Assembly: GCF_002019735.1 (NCBI RefSeq)
Contig: NZ_KV917378.1
Location: 3,994,869-4,058,868, forward strand
Length of the DNA stretch: 64,000 bases
Origin: Salipaludibacillus agaradhaerens
GTDB lineage: Bacteria; Bacillota; Bacilli; Bacillales; Salisediminibacteriaceae
Direction of reading: 5' to 3'
Positions 63,032 to 64,000 of this stretch are shown here, one piece after another. A program made the translations under genes and the position numbers. Position 1 is the first letter of the stretch. The number at the start of each line of letters is the position of its first letter. The notes under the pieces were generated by a model, which had not been told where the DNA came from, searched no databases, and saw nothing but the letters and a program-made list of their open reading frames with translations.

Positions 63032-63283
63032 GTGGGAGAAGAACGGGAGAAAAATCGAACCAATGTGACAATTTATAATCAGCCTTACACCATCGTCGGT
63101 GATGAAAGCTCTGAACATATTCAGGAGGTGGCAGCCCTCATTGATACAAAGATGAAAGAGCTCAAACACCACAATCCGTATTTAGATTCTACTAAATTAG
63201 CTGTATTAACAGCAGTAAATATCGGTAACGATTATTTATCCATATTAAAAAAATTGGAAGATGAAAAGAAAGACGAGGACTAA
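63032..63283 (+). CDS. zapA: Cell division protein ZapA
   Basis: A small cytoplasmic protein (83 residues) that bundles FtsZ at the division ring. The N-terminal strand region has NVTIYNQPYTIVGDESSEHIQEVAALIDTKM. The SKLAVLTAVNIGNDYLSI-type helix (here TKLAVLTAVNIG) and a short C-terminal coiled coil follow. The start is GTG 63032 or TTG 63029; I prefer GTG because of spacing from GGGGG. cvpA follows after five bases, so the pair is one unit. Confidence 0.93.
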   Translation: MGEEREKNRTNVTIYNQPYTIVGDESSEHIQEVAALIDTKMKELKHHNPYLDSTKLAVLTAVNIGNDYLSILKKLEDEKKDED

Positions 63284-63288
63284 AGACG

Positions 63289-63831
63289 ATGCTTAGTGTC
63301 ATACTGTTTCTTGCTTTAATTATTAGCTTTTTTATTGGATTCCGCCGCGGGCTCATTCTGCAAATTTTACATATTGGCGGATTAATTATCTCTTTTGTGG
63401 TCGCTTATTTATACTACGAAGATGTGGCTCATTATATTAGGCTATGGATTCCTTTCCCACAGTTATCAGATAATTCGGGGTTAACGTTACTCGTTGAGGC
63501 TTTCAATGTTGAGTTAGTCTATTACAATGGTATTGCATTTGTTATTTTGTTTATCATAACGAAAATTCTAATGCAGATTGTAGCTTCTTTGTTTGATTTC
63601 ATCGCCCACCTACCAATTCTAAATATGTTAAATGGTTGGCTTGGTGGCTTTCTCGGCTTTTTAGAAGGTTTAATCATTATTGTTATTATCCTTCATTTAG
63701 CAGCCCTTATACAAATCGAAATGGTTCAGACGATGTTACAAAACTCATCATTTGCTCAAATGATCTTAGATTATACGCCAATTATCTCTAACCAACTAAA
63801 AGAATTGTGGATACAGGGTCGTCACGATTAG
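63289..63831 (+). CDS. cvpA: CvpA family membrane protein YshB
   Basis: A 180-residue protein with four predicted helices (about 2-18, 25-45, 80-105 and 115-145). SFFIGFRRGLILQ and NMLNGWLGGFLGFLEGLIII match CvpA/YshB. E. coli CvpA is linked to colicin V production and envelope stress; the Bacillus role is unknown. It starts at ATG 63289, with the ribosome site in the zapA 3' end. A hairpin and then polX follow. Confidence 0.92.
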   Translation: MLSVILFLALIISFFIGFRRGLILQILHIGGLIISFVVAYLYYEDVAHYIRLWIPFPQLSDNSGLTLLVEAFNVELVYYNGIAFVILFIITKILMQIVASLFDFIAHLPILNMLNGWLGGFLGFLEGLIIIVIILHLAALIQIEMVQTMLQNSSFAQMILDYTPIISNQLKELWIQGRHD

Positions 63832-63858
63832 CTTTCCGTCATCGATGGAAAGCTTTAT
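63830..63858 (+). terminator. Probable terminator after cvpA
   Basis: AGCTTTCC / GGAAAGCT with a nine-base loop; the T-tract is weak (TTATTGC). Confidence 0.5.
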
Positions 63859-63975
63859 TGCTGTTTGAAAATAGGAGATCACTCCAAGGGATCTATTCTA
63901 CTTGCGAATAGTCGCACGGATTGGCTATGATGAAGAAGTAAACTGAACTGTGACTATGTTAAGAGGTGAAAAGTA

Positions 63976-64000
63976 ATGACGATGATGAATAAAAAAGACG
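63976..64000 (+). CDS. polX: Start of DNA polymerase X gene (truncated by window)
   Basis: Only eight codons are visible, MTMMNKKD. AAGAGGTGAAA lies eight bases before the ATG, and a promoter-like TTGCGA - 18 - TATGAT precedes it. The MNKKD start and the position after zapA-cvpA match Bacillus polX (yshC). The assignment rests mainly on synteny. Confidence 0.55.

Overview
The window is a chromosomal core segment from a spore-forming member of the Bacillaceae. The gene order follows, almost gene for gene, the Bacillus subtilis arc that runs from yteJ/ytfJ through dnaE, citZ-icd-mdh, phoPR, polA, dnaBI, thrS, infC-rpmI-rplT and pheST to zapA-cvpA-polX. Sporulation genes (ytfJ, ytrH, ytrI, ytvI, ytaF, ytxC, sspI) confirm an endospore former. 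The AT-rich DNA, the acidic proteins, a futalosine-pathway mqnC and several families of dispersed intergenic repeats suggest a (halo)alkaliphilic relative of the Evansella/Salipaludibacillus/Alkalihalobacillus type. That placement is an inference; no rRNA is present to confirm it.

Layout. 1-5 kb: RDD protein (its start lies outside the window), ytfI, ytfJ, thiol peroxidase, ytxK and acetate kinase. 5-13.4 kb: universal stress protein, a YtkK-like SDR, an M24 peptidase, the metal hydrolase YtkL, a lipoprotein, the CBS/DRTGG protein YtoI, YtpI and NrnA. 13.5-18 kb: the sporulation pair ytrHI, divergent from dnaE. 18-25.7 kb: malic enzyme, a FadR-type regulator, accDA, pfkA, pyk and fxsA, which is the pyruvate/malonyl-CoA node. 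26-32 kb: ytvI, ytwI and the TCA genes citZ, icd and mdh. 32-41 kb: phoPR, polA, mutM, ytaF, coaE and speD. 41-47 kb: nrdR, dnaB, dnaI, mqnC and ytxC. 47-51 kb: thrS behind a T-box, then infC-rpmI-rplT behind an L20-type leader. 51-57.5 kb: ysdA, a VTT-domain (TVP38) protein, ysdB, a dimeric dUTPase, ysdC, a YitT-family protein, sspI and ysgA. 57.5-64 kb: pheST behind a T-box, rnhC, zapA, cvpA and the first codons of polX.

Regulation visible in the DNA: two T-box leaders, an L20 autoregulatory leader followed by an infC gene that starts at ATC, a FadR-type palindrome in the malic enzyme promoter, a LexA-like box over the dnaE promoter, a cre-like site before citZ, a sigma-E promoter for ytrHI, a sigma-G-like promoter for sspI, and a long folded leader before speD.

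The least explained material lies between genes. A composite repeat occurs six times, whole or in part. Its 3' hairpin pairs in four copies and keeps its pairing through wobble changes. A second 70-bp repeat flanks the ysdA-TVP38-ysdB block as direct copies. An 87-bp element has imperfect terminal inverted repeats. No CRISPR array, tRNA, rRNA, prophage or IS element was seen.
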